Assembly: GCF_008728515.1 (NCBI RefSeq)
Contig: NC_044990.1
Span: 59,624,879-59,688,878 of the forward strand
Source: Papio anubis
Taxonomy: Eukaryota > Chordata > Mammalia > Primates > Cercopithecidae
Length of the DNA stretch: 64,000 nucleotides
Direction: 5' to 3'
Each line of letters opens with the position of its first letter. Within the stretch, counting starts at the first letter, position 1. The notes beneath the pieces were generated by a model, which saw only the letters and a list, made by a program, of their open reading frames with translations, was not told where the DNA came from and did not search any database. Positions 21,076 to 32,785 of this stretch are shown piece by piece. Position numbers and translations under genes: made by a program.

Positions 21076-23935
21076 CAGAGTAGAAATAAAGGGGAGTCAT
21101 CTTAAGATTGAACTTTTTAGGCATAAGAGAGAAAAGATAAATTCTAGGGACCAATGCTGTGATCTGAGAGACTTTGAGAGGTAGGTATAAGACATTGAAA
21201 TGTTTTTAGGTTTGTTTTCTTTGATATATGATATGGAAATAATATTGCTACCTCTATAAATAATGTAGCAAAATTTAAATAAATTTAAAGCTATTTGACT
21301 CATATTTATGACTTTGTTAAAAATAAGATTAAGATTACAAATTTATTTGGGTTATATGTAAACATAATCTTTATTAAACGTAAGGGGTCAGGCTGTAGAG
21401 CGATGGGCCATTGCTCAAAACATTTCAATAAGGGTGCAGAGTAGGACGCATAACTTAAGAGCTTCATTAATTCATTTGAAGCTTGGATCTGTAAAATAAA
21501 ATCCATGGTTAAACTTTCATAATTTTATGAAAGGAAGATATATATGTCCATATTACTATATTATAATTTATATTGTAATTTGTATTATAAAAATTATATT
21601 AGGTCTTGTCTCACATTATTTAACATACTTTAGGCATATGGCATTTTATATTAAGCACAAGTATAAATTTACATTACTTCATAGTGTCACTGTAAAGTTG
21701 AAATCTTAGAATTGCCTTTCCTAATCTATTTTGTGCCATGAAAATATAGAATGAACTATTGACCATTCTTCTGCTGTAGAATATTCACAAGATTTCATTT
21801 TAAATATGAAAAACACATGCATCAGTTAACATTTCTAATTAATTTTATCTTCAAATGTCAATAAACTAAATTAACAAAAAGTAGTATCATGACAAGTAGA
21901 GTTGTAATCATTTGGTAATATTTTTAATTCTATATTTAGGATGGAAATATTAAAGATTTTTCAATAGATTCTTTTATCTTTTCTTGTAATTTCTCTTCCC
22001 TTGAACACAACCAACACTAAAGCTTTAAAACTTTCATTTTACTTTGATTTCTAAGATTCAACTTCATTTCTACAGAGATAGAAATTGCAAGTTTGGCTGG
22101 TAGCTATTAACCAGGTGTTAGCTATTCACTTTTTTGTTTCTGCCAAAAAGCTAGAAGCAATAAAATGAAATGTCTGTTTTCATGGGAGAACTTATAAATT
22201 CAATCGCAGGGTAACACTGTAAAATTGAAAATCTATTTTTAAAAATTCAAATATCTATGGTAATATTTTGGTAATGTAACTTTCTGTCGTACACACATCA
22301 GAAATTTTCAGACTTCCTATTCTGTGTTTGATGTTACATTAAAAGACATGGCTCAATAAGGATGTTTTTTAAAATTCAATATAAAAAGTCAATTTTAAAA
22401 ATTGGTTTATTTGGAAGAAATTTTGTGCAGTGTATGAAAATGTAATTATTCTCTTAAACACTTAAAAGATTTTGTGGCTTAATATTTCAAATAATCTTGT
22501 TTCATAATTCTCAAATGTCAGTTACTCTTAGGGTATCACTATCAGAGGTCACAAGATAATCTGTACACACAGTGGGATGTCGTGTAACAATTGTTAAAAA
22601 CAGATCATTTAAATCACGGCATGTTGAATTACGATCTCTGCCCTTACAGGTTTTGAGTTACAAGTGCAAACAACAATTGATATCTTTTAATATTTCTTCA
22701 TACAATAATGCCCTATTTTTAAATAACTGTACCTATGTGAGGCTAAGTAGCAGGACGAGTTATACATAGTAATTATTTCAGTATGTATCTCATATTTGAA
22801 TTTTTGACTAATTTTTGGCTAGTTACCCATTGGATATATATGAAACCTAATTTATTGCTATCAATAATTATTCCTAATCATTATATCAATTATTAGAGAA
22901 AAAAATTAAGGTACTCTATATGACTTGCCATTTGAACTCTACTCCCAAGTCGTCATCAACTGCCAGTGGTACTTGGTAATCAGAATGTAGTTGCTTTCTT
23001 TTCCATCAAACCAATCCCATCAAAACTATATCTGACTATTGTTAAATGGATTTCTTCGTGAAGAAATAAAAATCAGAGTGATAACCTTTTCCTTTGACTG
23101 TATTTTGGGTCTGTGTACAACTCCATCAATGATACCAGTCAATCAACAATGACTAAATTGCAAAATTACCTGCTAAACAACTAAAGACTAAAACCAACTA
23201 AGGTCTGAAATAGATTTCATTATAGCTGAAAATCATAGAAGCTAGGAAATTGTGTATCTTTCCAGAAAATAAAATACTAGAATGAAATCTAGAGTAAGTG
23301 TGAACCTGGATCCATTATTAATAAAGTCATCGAAGGGTTTCATTGGACTCTGGTATTTTAGCTATTTCCTTTCTCTAGCTCATATAAATAATACTGTTTT
23401 CTTCTGCTTTAGTGAGAACACGAAGGTATTATGATAGCATGCATGTGCTTCTAGCACTGACTGCTTCCTATTCCAGACCTAAATTTGTCACAGCCAGCTG
23501 GGCTATTACATTTGAATATCCAAAGACAATATTGAAAGTAACGTATATAAAATGGCGTTAGTGATATTGTCTATTCTCACAAGTAGTTCTCCTTTTCAGT
23601 TATCTTTCTTGCTGTTGCTAATATTTTATTACTGTTGCATAATGTGAAAACATCTGAACAATATCTGCCTGTACTCTCCCAAACTCCTTATAGACACTTG
23701 TAGTGACTCCTTATAGTCACAAGTCCTATTCTTTAGCTCATGCTTACATATATTAATGCAAATGACAACTTCTTGCAGAAGACATAGAATGCTGAAGAAG
23801 GTAGCAAACTGAGTCATTAATCCTCAATTGCATCCAGAAATAAAATGGCTCTGGAAAACATTAGCAGAAGAAAGGTAGCAGTTATTCAGGCAACCTATTT
23901 ATTCCCCATTTTCATATCCACCTTCTCCCTCATCA
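21076..23935. other. Anonymous A+T-rich DNA
   Basis: Nearly 2.9 kb without a gene or a repeat I can name. Open frames are short and overlap on both strands. Any old repeats here have decayed beyond recognition by eye. Confidence 0.5.
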
Positions 23936-23937
23936 GA

Positions 23938-24022
23938 AATACACCTACACACACATCACATGCACACAAACATCTACATATACACACATGTTCACCCTCA
24001 CATATGCACATAAACTCACAAT
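23938..24022 (+). repeat. CA-rich low-complexity stretch
   Basis: Degenerate CACA/CATA words with TG and CT interruptions. Confidence 0.8.
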
Positions 24023-24054
24023 CCAAAAGAGAACTAATCTAGGGATGCTTTATA

Positions 24055-24440
24055 TTCATAAATTTAACAAATATGAATATCTCTCTTATGCCAGGCGTTG
24101 TCCTGACACTAGCAATATGAGCTTTTGATAAAACAGCAGTGATTCTACCATCGTGAAGCTTATTTCCTTCATGGTCTGCTAGGCAAAACAAAATTTAAAA
24201 GGCAAATAATAAATGATAGTTTTCAAGTTGTAACATGTTCTTTGGATAAAGCACACATGGGAAGAGATAGATAATGATATAGAAGGAGATGGTTTCTTTC
24301 ACAATTTTTCAGAAGTGACAATTAAGATAAAACTTGAAAGGTAAAAAGAAATAATACAAGCAAAGAATGTGAAAGAAGCATTCCATGCAAAACTGCAAAT
24401 ATGCCCAAAGCTCCTACCATAGGAATGAGCTTGTCATGTT
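24055..24440 (-). mobile_element. L2 LINE 3' end, antisense
   Basis: 'TTATGCCAGGCGTTGTCCTG', 'AACAGCAGTGATTCTACCAT' and 'GAAGCTTATTTCCTTCATGG' follow the antisense L2 3' end ('tatgtgccaggcactgttct...aacagcagtgaacaaa...catggagcttac'). The distal half is less certain. An (AATA)n run follows at 24446-24473. Confidence 0.6.
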
Positions 24441-24490
24441 CAATAATAAGTAAGTAAATAAATAAATAAATAAGCTGAAATAAAACTAGG

Positions 24491-24907
24491 TGATATGGTT
24501 TGGATTTGTGTCCCCACCCAAATCTCAAGTGCAATTGCAGTCCCCAGGGTTGGAAGTAGGGCCTGATGGGAGGTGATTGAATCATGGTGGGGGGTTCTCA
24601 TGAATGGGTCAACACCATCCCCTTGGTACTGCTCTTGTAATAGTAAGTGAGTTATCATAAGCTCTGATTGTTTAAAAGTGTGTGCACCTCCCCCCTCTTT
24701 CTTCCCTCCTCGCACTCTGGCCATGTAATATGTACCTGCTTTCTCTTCAACTTCTATAATTGTAAGTTTCCAGAGACTTCCCCACAAGCAGAAGCTACCA
24801 CACTTTCTGTACAGTCTGCAAAACCATGAACCAATTAAATTTATTTCATTTGTAAATTACCCAGTCTCAGGTATTTCTTTTTAGCAGTGCATGAGTGGAC
24901 TAATACA
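24491..24907 (+). mobile_element. MaLR LTR A (MST/THE1-type), 5' LTR of a truncated element
   Basis: Begins TGATATGGTTTGGATTTGTG and ends GTGGACTAATACA. It shows the typical MaLR series: 'GTCCCCACCCAAATCTCAAG', 'GGGAGGTGATTGAATCATGG', 'AATTACCCAGTCTCAGGTAT'. Internal sequence follows directly, so this is a 5' LTR rather than a solo LTR. At 417 bp it resembles MST more than the shorter THE1. Confidence 0.9.
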
Positions 24908-25265
24908 AAAGATTGGTACCAAGAAGTGGGGCATTGCTAGAAAGATACCTGAAAATGAGGAACAGTATTATAATTGGGTAACTGGCAGAGTGTGGAATGA
25001 TTTGAAGGGGTCAAAAGAAGACAGGAAGATGAGGAAAAGTTTGGAATTTCCTAGAGACTTGTTGAATGATTGTGACCAAATTCTGACAGTGATTTGAAAA
25101 GTGATGTCCAGGCTGAGGAATTCTCAGGTGGAAATGAGAAACATATTGGGAACTGGAACAAAAGTCTCTTCTGTTATCATTAGCAAAGAGCTTGGTTGGA
25201 TTGTGCTCCTGCCCTATGGATCTGTGAAACTTTGAACTTGAGAGTGATTATTTAGGGTATCTGGC
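24908..25265 (+). mobile_element. MaLR internal 5' end, truncated
   Basis: Starts with a primer-binding-site-like 'GATTGGTACCAAGAAGTGGG'. It aligns with the antisense copy at 27209-26860 (shared order: AAAGATACCTGAAAATG, GTAACTGGCAGAG, GGAATTTCCTAGAGACTT, GTTGGGAACTGGAA). It stops abruptly where the opposite-orientation LTR B begins. Confidence 0.85.
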
Positions 25266-25626
25266 TGTATTAGTGTATTTCATGTTGCTAATAAACACAT
25301 ATTCAAGACTGAGCAATTTATCTTATAAAGAAAAGAGGTTAAATTGATTCACAGTTCCACATGACTAGTGAGGGCTCACAATCATGGCAGAAAGAGAATG
25401 AGAAGCAAAGTCACATCTCACATGGTGGCAGCCAAGAGAGCTTATAGTGGGGAGTTCTCATTTATAAAATCATCAGATCTCATAAGACTTATTCACCACC
25501 ATGAGAACAGTATGGGGAAAACTGCCCCATTATTCAAGTATCTCCACCTGGCCCCACCTTTGAAACATGGAGATTATTATAATTCAAGGTGAGATTTGGG
25601 TGGGGACACAGAGCCAAACCATATCA
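25266..25626 (-). mobile_element. MaLR LTR B, 3' LTR of the antisense element
   Basis: Plus strand starts TGTATTAGTGTATTTCATGT and ends CCAAACCATATCA, the reverse complement of a MaLR LTR. Internal sequence follows at 25627. The preceding five bases CTGGC resemble CTGGG after LTR D (28085-28089), a possible target duplication for the whole antisense block. Confidence 0.9.
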
Positions 25627-27209
25627 TTCCACCCCTGGCCCCTCTCAAATCTCATGTCCTCCCATTTCAAAACCAATCACGCCCTTCCAACAGTCCCCCA
25701 AAGTGTTAACTCATTCCAGCATTACACCAAAAGTCCAACCCCAAAGTCTCATCTGAGACAAGGCAAGTCCCTTCCATTTATGAGTCTGTAAATGCAAAGG
25801 CAAGTTAGTTACTTCCTAGATACAATGGGACTACAGGCGTTGGGTAAATACATCCATTCCTAATGGGAGAAATTGGTCAAAATGAAGGGGCTGCAGGTCC
25901 CATGCAAGACTGAAATCCAGTGGGACAGTCAAATCTTAAAATTCTAAAATGATCTCCTTTGACTTCATGTCTCACATCCAGGTTATGCTGATGAAAAAGG
26001 TGGACCCCCATGACCTTGGACAGCTCCACCCCTGTGGTTTTGCTGGGTATAGCCCCCCTCCTAGCTGCTTTCACTGGCTGGCATTGAGTGTCTGTGGTTT
26101 TCCAGGTGCATAGGGCAAGCTGTCAGTGGATCCACCATTCTGGGGTCTGGAGGATGGTGGCCCCTTTCTCACAACTCCATTAGGTGGTGCCCCAGCGGGG
26201 ATATTTTGTGGGGGCTCCATCCTCACATTTCCCTTCTGCATTGCCCTAGAAGAGGTTCTACATGAGGGTTCCACCCCTGAAGCAAACTTATTCCTCGATA
26301 TCCAGGCATTTCCATACCTCTTCTGAAATCCCAAATCTCAGTACTTGACTTCTGTGCATCTGCAGGCTCAACGCCACGTGTAAGCCTCCAAGGCTTTGGG
26401 CACCCTCTGAAGCCATGGCCTGGGCTACACATTATCGCCTTTTAGCCATGGTTGGGATGCAGAACACCAAATCCTGAGATTGCACACAGCAGGGTGGCCC
26501 TGGACCTGGCCCAGGAAACATTTTTTCCTACTAGGCCTCCAAGCCTGTGATGGGGAACCTACCATAAAGACTTCTGACATGCCCTGGAGACATTTTCACC
26601 ATTGTCTAGGTGATTAACATTTGGCTCCTCATTACTTATGCAAATTTCAGTCTATTTCATTTCTCCTCAGAAAAATGGGTTTTTCTTTTCTATTGCATTG
26701 TCAGGCTGCAAATTTTCCACAGTGTTATGCTCTGCTTCCCTTTTAAACATGAATTTCAATTACAAACCATATCTTTGTGAATACAAAAAAGTGAATGTTT
26801 TTAAGAGCACCCAAGTTACCTCTTGAATGCTTCAATGCTTAGAAATTTCTTCTGCCAGACCCTAAATCATCTCCCTGAAGTTCCGAGTTCCACAGAGGTC
26901 TAGTGCAGAAACAAAATGCTGCCAGTCTCTTTGCTAAAGCATAGCAAGAGTCACCTTTATTCCAGTTCCCAACAAGTTTCTCATCTCCATCTGAAGCTAT
27001 GTCAGGCTGGACTTCTTCATCCATATCACTCTCAGCATTTTAGTCAAAGCCATTCAAGAAGTGTCTAGGAAGTTCCAAATTTTCCCAGATGTTCCTGTCT
27101 TCTGAGCCTTTCAAACTGTTCCAGCCTCTGCCTGTTACCCAGTTCCAAAGTCACTTGTACATTTTCAGGTATCTTTACAGCAGTGTCCCACTACTTGGTA
27201 AGAAACTAC
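25627..27209 (-). mobile_element. MaLR (MST/THE1-type) internal region, near full length
   Basis: About 1.6 kb between LTRs B and C, the size expected for a MaLR internal region. On the minus strand it runs from a primer-site-like start near 27200 to a terminus next to LTR B. The open stretch at 26071-26334 (87 codons) is a remnant of the decayed gag-like frame of these elements; stops break the rest. The 3' portion matches the sense copy at 37140-37505. Confidence 0.88.
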
Positions 27210-27574
27210 TGTATTGGTCCATTCTCATGCTGCCAATAAAGATATCCAAAACTGGATAATTTATAAAGAAAACTTTAATTGACTCACAGTTCTGCAGAGC
27301 TGGGGAGTCCTCAGGAAACTTACAATCATGGTGGAAGGGCAAGCAAACACATCCTTCTTCTCGTGTCAGCAGGAAGGGGAAGTGCCAAACAGAGGGAAAA
27401 GCCCCTTCCAAAACCATCAGATCTCATAGGAACTCACTATCACAAGAACAGCAGGAGGGTAACTGCCCCCATGATTCAATTACCTCTTACTGAGTCCCTC
27501 CACAACACATGGGGATTATGGGAACTGCAATTCAAGATGAGATTTGGCTAGGGAAACACAGTCAAACCATATCA
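27210..27574 (-). mobile_element. MaLR LTR C (middle LTR)
   Basis: Plus strand starts TGTATTGGTCCATTCTCATG and ends GTCAAACCATATCA. It has MaLR internal sequence on both sides, so it is shared between two tandem units. Confidence 0.9.
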
Positions 27575-27727
27575 AAGTCTCTAGGAAGTTCCAAACTTTC
27601 CCACATCTTTCTGTATTCTTCTGAGCTCTCCAAACTGTTCCAACCTCTGCCTGTTAGCCAGTTCCAAAGTCACTTCCACATTTTCAGGATCTTTACAGCA
27701 GTGCCCCACTACCTGGTACCAATTTAC
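27575..27727 (-). mobile_element. Truncated MaLR internal unit (153 bp)
   Basis: A second copy of the internal 5' end found at 27059-27209: both contain TCTAGGAAGTTCCAAA, 'CCTCTGCCTGTTA', 'CCAGTTCCAAAGTCACTT' and 'CTTTACAGCAGTG'. Its other part is missing. Confidence 0.85.
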
Positions 27728-28084
27728 TGTATTAGTCTGTCTCATGCTGCTATGAAGAAATAGCCAAGACTGAGTAATTTATAAAGGAAAGATATTTAAT
27801 TGACTCACAGTTCAGCATGGCTGAGGAGACCTCAGGAAACTTATAATCCTGGCTAAAGGCACCTCTTCACAGGGTGACAGGAGAGAGAATGAGTGTCAAG
27901 TGAAGGGGGAAGACCCTTACAAAACCATGAGATCTAGTGAGAACTCATCTCACTATAATGAGAACAGCACTGAGGGAACCACCCCCATGATTCAGTTATC
28001 TCCCCTGGATCCCACCCCTGACATGTGGGGATTATTACAATTCAAGGTGAGATTTGGGTGTGGACACAGATCCAAACCATATCA
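27728..28084 (-). mobile_element. MaLR LTR D, outer 5' LTR
   Basis: Plus strand starts TGTATTAGTCTGTCTCATGC and ends CCAAACCATATCA. With C and B it forms the order LTR, 153-bp internal stub, LTR, full internal, LTR on the minus strand. Confidence 0.9.
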
Positions 28085-28170
28085 CTGGGGATTGTTTACA
28101 GGGGTGTATGTGGGTTTGTGTGTTTGTGTGTGTGAATGTCTGGAGGAAGACAGTTGGTGTGTGTATCCAC
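28085..28170 (+). repeat. TG-rich spacer
   Basis: Degenerate TG-rich sequence between LTR D and the MLT1 LTR. Confidence 0.7.
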
Positions 28171-28552
28171 ATTAGTTTGCTAGGGTTGCTATAACAAATA
28201 TCATGAACTGTGTCTGAACAAATATTTATTTTCTCAAAGCTCTGGAGGGTAGATGTCTAAGTCAAAGTGCAATCAGGGTTGATTTTAATTCTAAGGACAT
28301 TCTCCTTGGCTTGTAGATGGCTGTTTTCTTCCTATGTTTTCACATGGTCTTCTTTGTGTGTGTGTCTGTATCCAAATCTCCTCTTACAATAACACCAACC
28401 GTATCACATTAAGGACTACCTATATGGCCCTACTTTACATTAGTTACCTCTTTAAAGGTCATATATTCAAATACAGTCAAATTCTGAGGTGTTAGAGGTT
28501 GGGACATCAATGTATCAATTTTAGGGGGGCAAAATTTAGACTAAACAGTATG
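28171..28552 (-). mobile_element. MLT1A/B-type LTR (ERVL-MaLR), antisense
   Basis: 'ATTAGTTTGCTAGGGTTGCT' starts it, with 'CAAAGCTCTGGAGGGTAGAT', 'CTTGGCTTGTAGATGGCTG', 'TCCAAATCTCCTCTTACAAT' and 'GAGGTGTTAGAGGTTGGGAC', in the antisense order of an MLT1 LTR. Confidence 0.82.
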
Positions 28553-28559
28553 TACTGGA

Positions 28560-28715
28560 TATCTACACGTTATGTAGATAAGTGTAAGTGTTTTGTGTGT
28601 GTGCTGTTTGTTTGTATGTGGAAGGAAATAGGTATATTTGTGTATGTGTAAGTATGTATGATTAGGTACATGCACGTGTATGCCCGGGTGTGATTTGTAC
28701 GTGTATGCACATCCA
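28560..28715 (+). repeat. Degenerate TG/TA-rich tract
   Basis: Repeated GTGTGT, GTATGT and TACGTG words over about 150 bases, too degenerate for a clean unit. Confidence 0.75.
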
Positions 28716-28719
28716 GCAA

Positions 28720-29740
28720 CTTGGAATGGCAAAAGTTGAGATTGGAGGGACATGTAGAATTTCTGTGATATAACCCAGAAACCTATAGTTTTAAAGAGTT
28801 CTCAAATTGATTCTTACACACAATGGTTTGGAGCACACTAAGATTTAGAGTACAAGTAGAGGACTAAACCTTTGATAAGAGATAGGAGTTGTGGAACCTT
28901 TTCCATTATAAGGGAGGGTAGGGGAAAATGCATAAAGGACGCATAGGCTTTTGTATTTGGCAGTAGTAAGAAGGTGCCTCATCTGTTGGCTTCCATTTTC
29001 AAAGTGAATTATGCAGTGATGTTATCAGACATGAATGAAAAAAGAGGAGGAATATGCATAGGAAAATTTTTAGAATGGAAGATAAAATAGTAAGCAGATA
29101 GTATTTGAGGGAGTATGAAAACAAATGTAACCAAAAATTACATAAGAGTTGCTGTGAAATAGCTGATGTCAATTTATACCATAAATTTATAAACAAAACC
29201 AACAGACATTTATGTCTTTTTCTCCAGCAAATTTCAGAAGAAGAGGCTATGAGTGTTAGAATTCAAAAAGCTTGGGGTCTTGTAGGGTGAATAAAAAGAA
29301 AGGGAAGATAAAGATGGTGATGAGGATATTTACAAAAAAAGTAATAATAATAATGGGCTGGGGAATTTCTACCAGAAAAGATGACACTGAAGCCAAACTA
29401 TTTGGGGATTAATGTTGCAGTCTTTCTCGTCACAGCTGTGGTACCTTGCTGCCACGATTTCCTTAAATGGTGTTAGCTGACTGGTCATGTGTCTCTAGGT
29501 TTTTCCCAGATTTCCCAAGAATTACTGGTCTTTGTAGCATTATGAACTACTCCCAACTTCACAGTGTTTCCTTTTGGACTATGCTATGTACTGTATGGCA
29601 CTGCATTTTTTCTTTCAATGTAGTACACACACACACACATTAAGCTAATATTCATAACTGTAGATGACAATGTGACTAAAAGAAAATGCATACATATAAA
29701 GGGAAGTTGAATATAAGCTAGCAGAAAAAAATAATCACAT
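28720..29740. other. Anonymous DNA with a short CA run
   Basis: No gene recognised. An (AC)7-8 run lies at 29625-29639. Confidence 0.5.
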
Positions 29741-29744
29741 GGAC

Positions 29745-29935
29745 TTAATATTAGTTTCATTACTATGATCTTGGCACTGTGAAAAAGCCCTATAAATTTT
29801 GAAGTAATATTTTTATCCTTACGTTTTTCAGATAAGGCTATGAGTAATTAGAGTTGAATCAATTTGTCCAAGGTTACATCCCTAGCAAATGATAGCTGAA
29901 ATTTAGAGTTGGTCTATCTACTTTAAAAATCTAGA
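29745..29935 (-). mobile_element. MIR SINE, antisense
   Basis: 'TTTTCAGATAAGGCTATGAG', 'AATTTGTCCAAGGTTACATC' and 'CTAGCAAATGATAGCTGAAA' match the reverse-complement MIR ('ttttacagatgagg...ttgcccaaggtcaca...ctagtaagtggcaga'). Confidence 0.8.
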
Positions 29936-29936
29936 T

Positions 29937-31195
29937 TTTAAAAATTCATTATATTCTACTATTTCCTGGTAGCATTCACATACACCCTAAAACAATATAA
30001 ATATAACTTATATATTTATATGGTGCTGCTTCACAATTTCTCATATTATGCTCTGTACACATAAATTTAATGTGTTTCACTCCCAGAAATAAATCATTCC
30101 TTTAACAAATGTTCATAAAAATTTAGTATTTTCCTAGCTTGCTTCCTCCAAGTACAAGAATCAGATAAGCTTTTCCTCGTTCATATATTGGCTTAGAACA
30201 ATTCATTTTGGGGGATTTTGATTGAGAAATTTATTACTAAAGAGATTACTCCACCATGACTGATAATATCCTATGGAATGGAAATACATATAATTATGAT
30301 ATACGTAATTATTTTATTGTTTGCATACAATACTCAGTGGGACTCGTGCATAATGGTTTAATTCTTTCTGAACAAACAACTTCTTGAGGATCCTCATCTT
30401 GATCTGTGTACTTACCCAATCTAGAATTCTCCAATTTCTTATTTTCTACGTGTTGTATACTTAATTTTCTTTGTAGTCATTTATTTTATAATTTGCAGTA
30501 CATTCTCAGAAAAATTTCTGCTTACTTTTCCTTAGGGAAGCAAATCCGAGACATTTTCTGTTTATAATGTACATAAATCCAGTCTTAAATAATGATATTT
30601 GAAGATTTGGAAGTTTGCTTCCTTTGTATACAGCAATCAAAGGGCCTCTTGACAGCAATTTGTTAGCTACAGAATTATTTTCCCCTACCTTTTTTTTTAA
30701 AGTTGGCTCTATATTTGTTATTTTGAAAACATAAATAAAAATAATTGCCTCTCAGGCTGAATAAAAATGGCACAATGCTCTACCTTTCATTCTCTTCCTC
30801 ACCCCCATTTCTCCTGCTCCTCCTTCACCTCCTTCTTTACCATGTTGTATGCACTCTCTGATGGCTTAAAAATTATTCGGTGTAGTGCTTCAATCAGGAT
30901 GCCATTTGACAAGCAGAATCACAGCAACATTAGGGATATATGTAACATATAGTAAATAATTGCCTTATGTAACTGTGGCGTTGACTAAGCAATCCCAGTC
31001 TTCAGCTTAGACAGTCAGGGAGGGAAGTTGAGCAGGCTAGACCCCCACATGATCTGAAAGTTGACCATGGGCAACAGTCAGAAGAGAAGATTCAGGGCTG
31101 GGGCCCAGGGGGTGGTGCAATTACAATGCCAGGGGCTATTCAGAGTTTTTTCCTCAGGCGAGACCTAAGACCTTTTGAATTGAATTTGCAACTGC
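29937..31195. other. Anonymous DNA
   Basis: No recognised gene or repeat. A pyrimidine-rich run lies at about 30780-30840. Confidence 0.5.
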
Positions 31196-31530
31196 TTAAG
31201 TCAGTTCCCTCCTCCCCCTTCCTCCAGGATAGTCCTCCTTTTGACTAAAGGGACTATATCAACATCTGCAAAATTGCTTCACAGCAGCATCTAGATTTGT
31301 GTTTGATGAATAATTGGGAGGAGGAGTGTGTGTGCTACAAAATGGCCACTACTTTTTTCTCGTCTTTCAGCTCTCCTTAAGGAATGTCTCTTATAGCCCA
31401 TCCTAACAGGAATCATACTAGAAAGAAAATTCTGGGGACTGTAGTTCAGCCTAGGCAAGATGCCATATTAAAAAGCTATCATAGCTGGAATATATCAACT
31501 TGGCTAGGCTGAACTATAGAATAGTTTCCA
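31196..31530 (-). mobile_element. Possible diverged MLT1-like LTR
   Basis: 'CAACATCTGCAAAATTGCTT', 'CACAGCAGCATCTAGATTTG' and 'TGTTTGATGAATAATTGGG' resemble an antisense MLT1 subfamily ('acatctacaaaataccttcacagcagcacctagattagtgtttga'). The distal 200 bases do not fit clearly. Confidence 0.35.
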
Positions 31531-31540
31531 AATTCAGTTC

Positions 31541-31563
31541 TTTTTTTTTTTTTTTTTTTTTTT
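31541..31563 (-). repeat. Poly-T tract, possible retrocopy tail
   Basis: Twenty-three T in a row with no Alu or L1 body recognised immediately after it. An AATAAA on the minus strand (reverse of TTTATT at about 31614-31619) lies about 50 bases from it. This could be the tail of a retrotransposed 3' UTR, or a stray homopolymer. Confidence 0.5.
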
Positions 31564-31790
31564 GAAGATATTGATTTGGAATAGTGCAATGATTCAAAGA
31601 AATATAAGTAGTTTTATTAATATTTACTTACGAAGTAACAAATAAGCATTGGCAGACACTGTGAGTTGCACATAGACTGTCTCTTCTCTTCTCTCTCACG
31701 AATGCCTTGCTCCTCCTGTCCTACACTGTTTTGCATGTAACTACTGCCAAAAGACCTGGTTTTACTTCGCCAGTGAGAAGTAAGAAATTT

Positions 31791-32093
31791 TTTTTTTTTT
31801 TTTTTTTTTTTTAGACGGAGTCTCGCTCTGTCACCCAGGCTGGAGTGCAGTGGCCGGATCTCAGCTCACTGCAAGCTTCGCCTCCCGGGTTTACGCCATT
31901 CTCCTGCCTCAGCCTCCCGAGTAGCTGGGACTACAGGCACTCGCCACCACGCCCAGCTAATTTTTTGTATTTTTTAGTAGAGACGGGGTTTCACTGTGTT
32001 AGCCAGGATGGTCTTGATCTCCTGACCTCATGATCCGCTCGTCTCGGCCTCCCAAAGTGCTGGGATTACAGGCTTGAGCCACCGCACCCAGCC
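31791..32093 (-). mobile_element. AluY-type SINE, minus strand
   Basis: Little-diverged antisense Alu with 'GACGGAGTCTCGCTCTGTCA' and 'ACAGGCTTGAGCCACCGCAC'. The 62-codon frame inside (31845-32033) is Alu shadow. The flanking duplication is not clean. Confidence 0.96.
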
Positions 32094-32668
32094 TAGAAAA
32101 ATTATTTTAGAGCGTTCCTAGAAATATTGTTGCGTTGCCTTTTTCATTTAACCCTGGCTTTCCTGTTTATTCTTCTCTTAAACACAAGCATAAAAGCAGA
32201 AGTTGGAAGAACTTGCATGTTTTCATCGTGGAAAGATGATAATGAGAGATTTCAGTTCTGGCATGCTGAGGTATGGTACCTCCTTATCTGAAAATAGTAA
32301 ACCATATTTAAAATTAGTATAGTCAGGATTCCTATTATTGCTGATGAACACCTATTTATCTGTATCATATGCATACTTTTAGCTATAAATCTTCCCCTTG
32401 AAAATATTGAAGAGAATTATCCTCACCTATGTGCACATAAACATATGTGCAGAGTTGCTTATTGAAAAATTAATAGTTTATAATAGCAAACATGGAAACC
32501 AGGCTACATCTCTTAATATATTAGAAATGGATAATTAAGTTATATGTAAAATATAGAATCATGTAACCATAGGTGAATAAAGGTTAAGTAATGCGTACTG
32601 TGGTAATAACTTGTGAATAAGTGAGCCAGGATGCAACAACGAAATTCTCCTTAATTGATTATCTGGTT
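32094..32668. other. Anonymous DNA
   Basis: No recognised gene or repeat. Confidence 0.5.
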
Positions 32669-32785
32669 GTTTAATTCCTGTGTTGTCTATCTTTATCCAA
32701 AGGCAAAATACATGAGCTATTAGAAAAAAATTGAAATACTCTATTCAGATAATTGTTTTCCTGTGTTAAATTTCAAAGTCATCCA
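32669..32785 (+). repeat. Direct repeat copy 1 (117 bp)
   Basis: Aligns without gaps to 34547-34663. Shared words include CTATTAGAAAAA, TTGAAATACT and TTAAATTTCAAAGTCATCCA. The two are either copies of an unnamed interspersed repeat or products of a local duplication at 1,878-bp spacing. Confidence 0.8.

Noticed and set aside
24440..24787. 115-codon antisense open frame
   Set aside because: It covers MaLR LTR A in the non-functional direction.
26071..26334. 87-codon antisense frame as a domesticated gag
   Set aside because: It is part of a MaLR internal region broken by stops on both sides. Nothing suggests selection to keep it open.
31541..31563. Poly-T as an Alu tail
   Set aside because: No Alu sequence follows. 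The AluY downstream has its own T head at 31788-31811.
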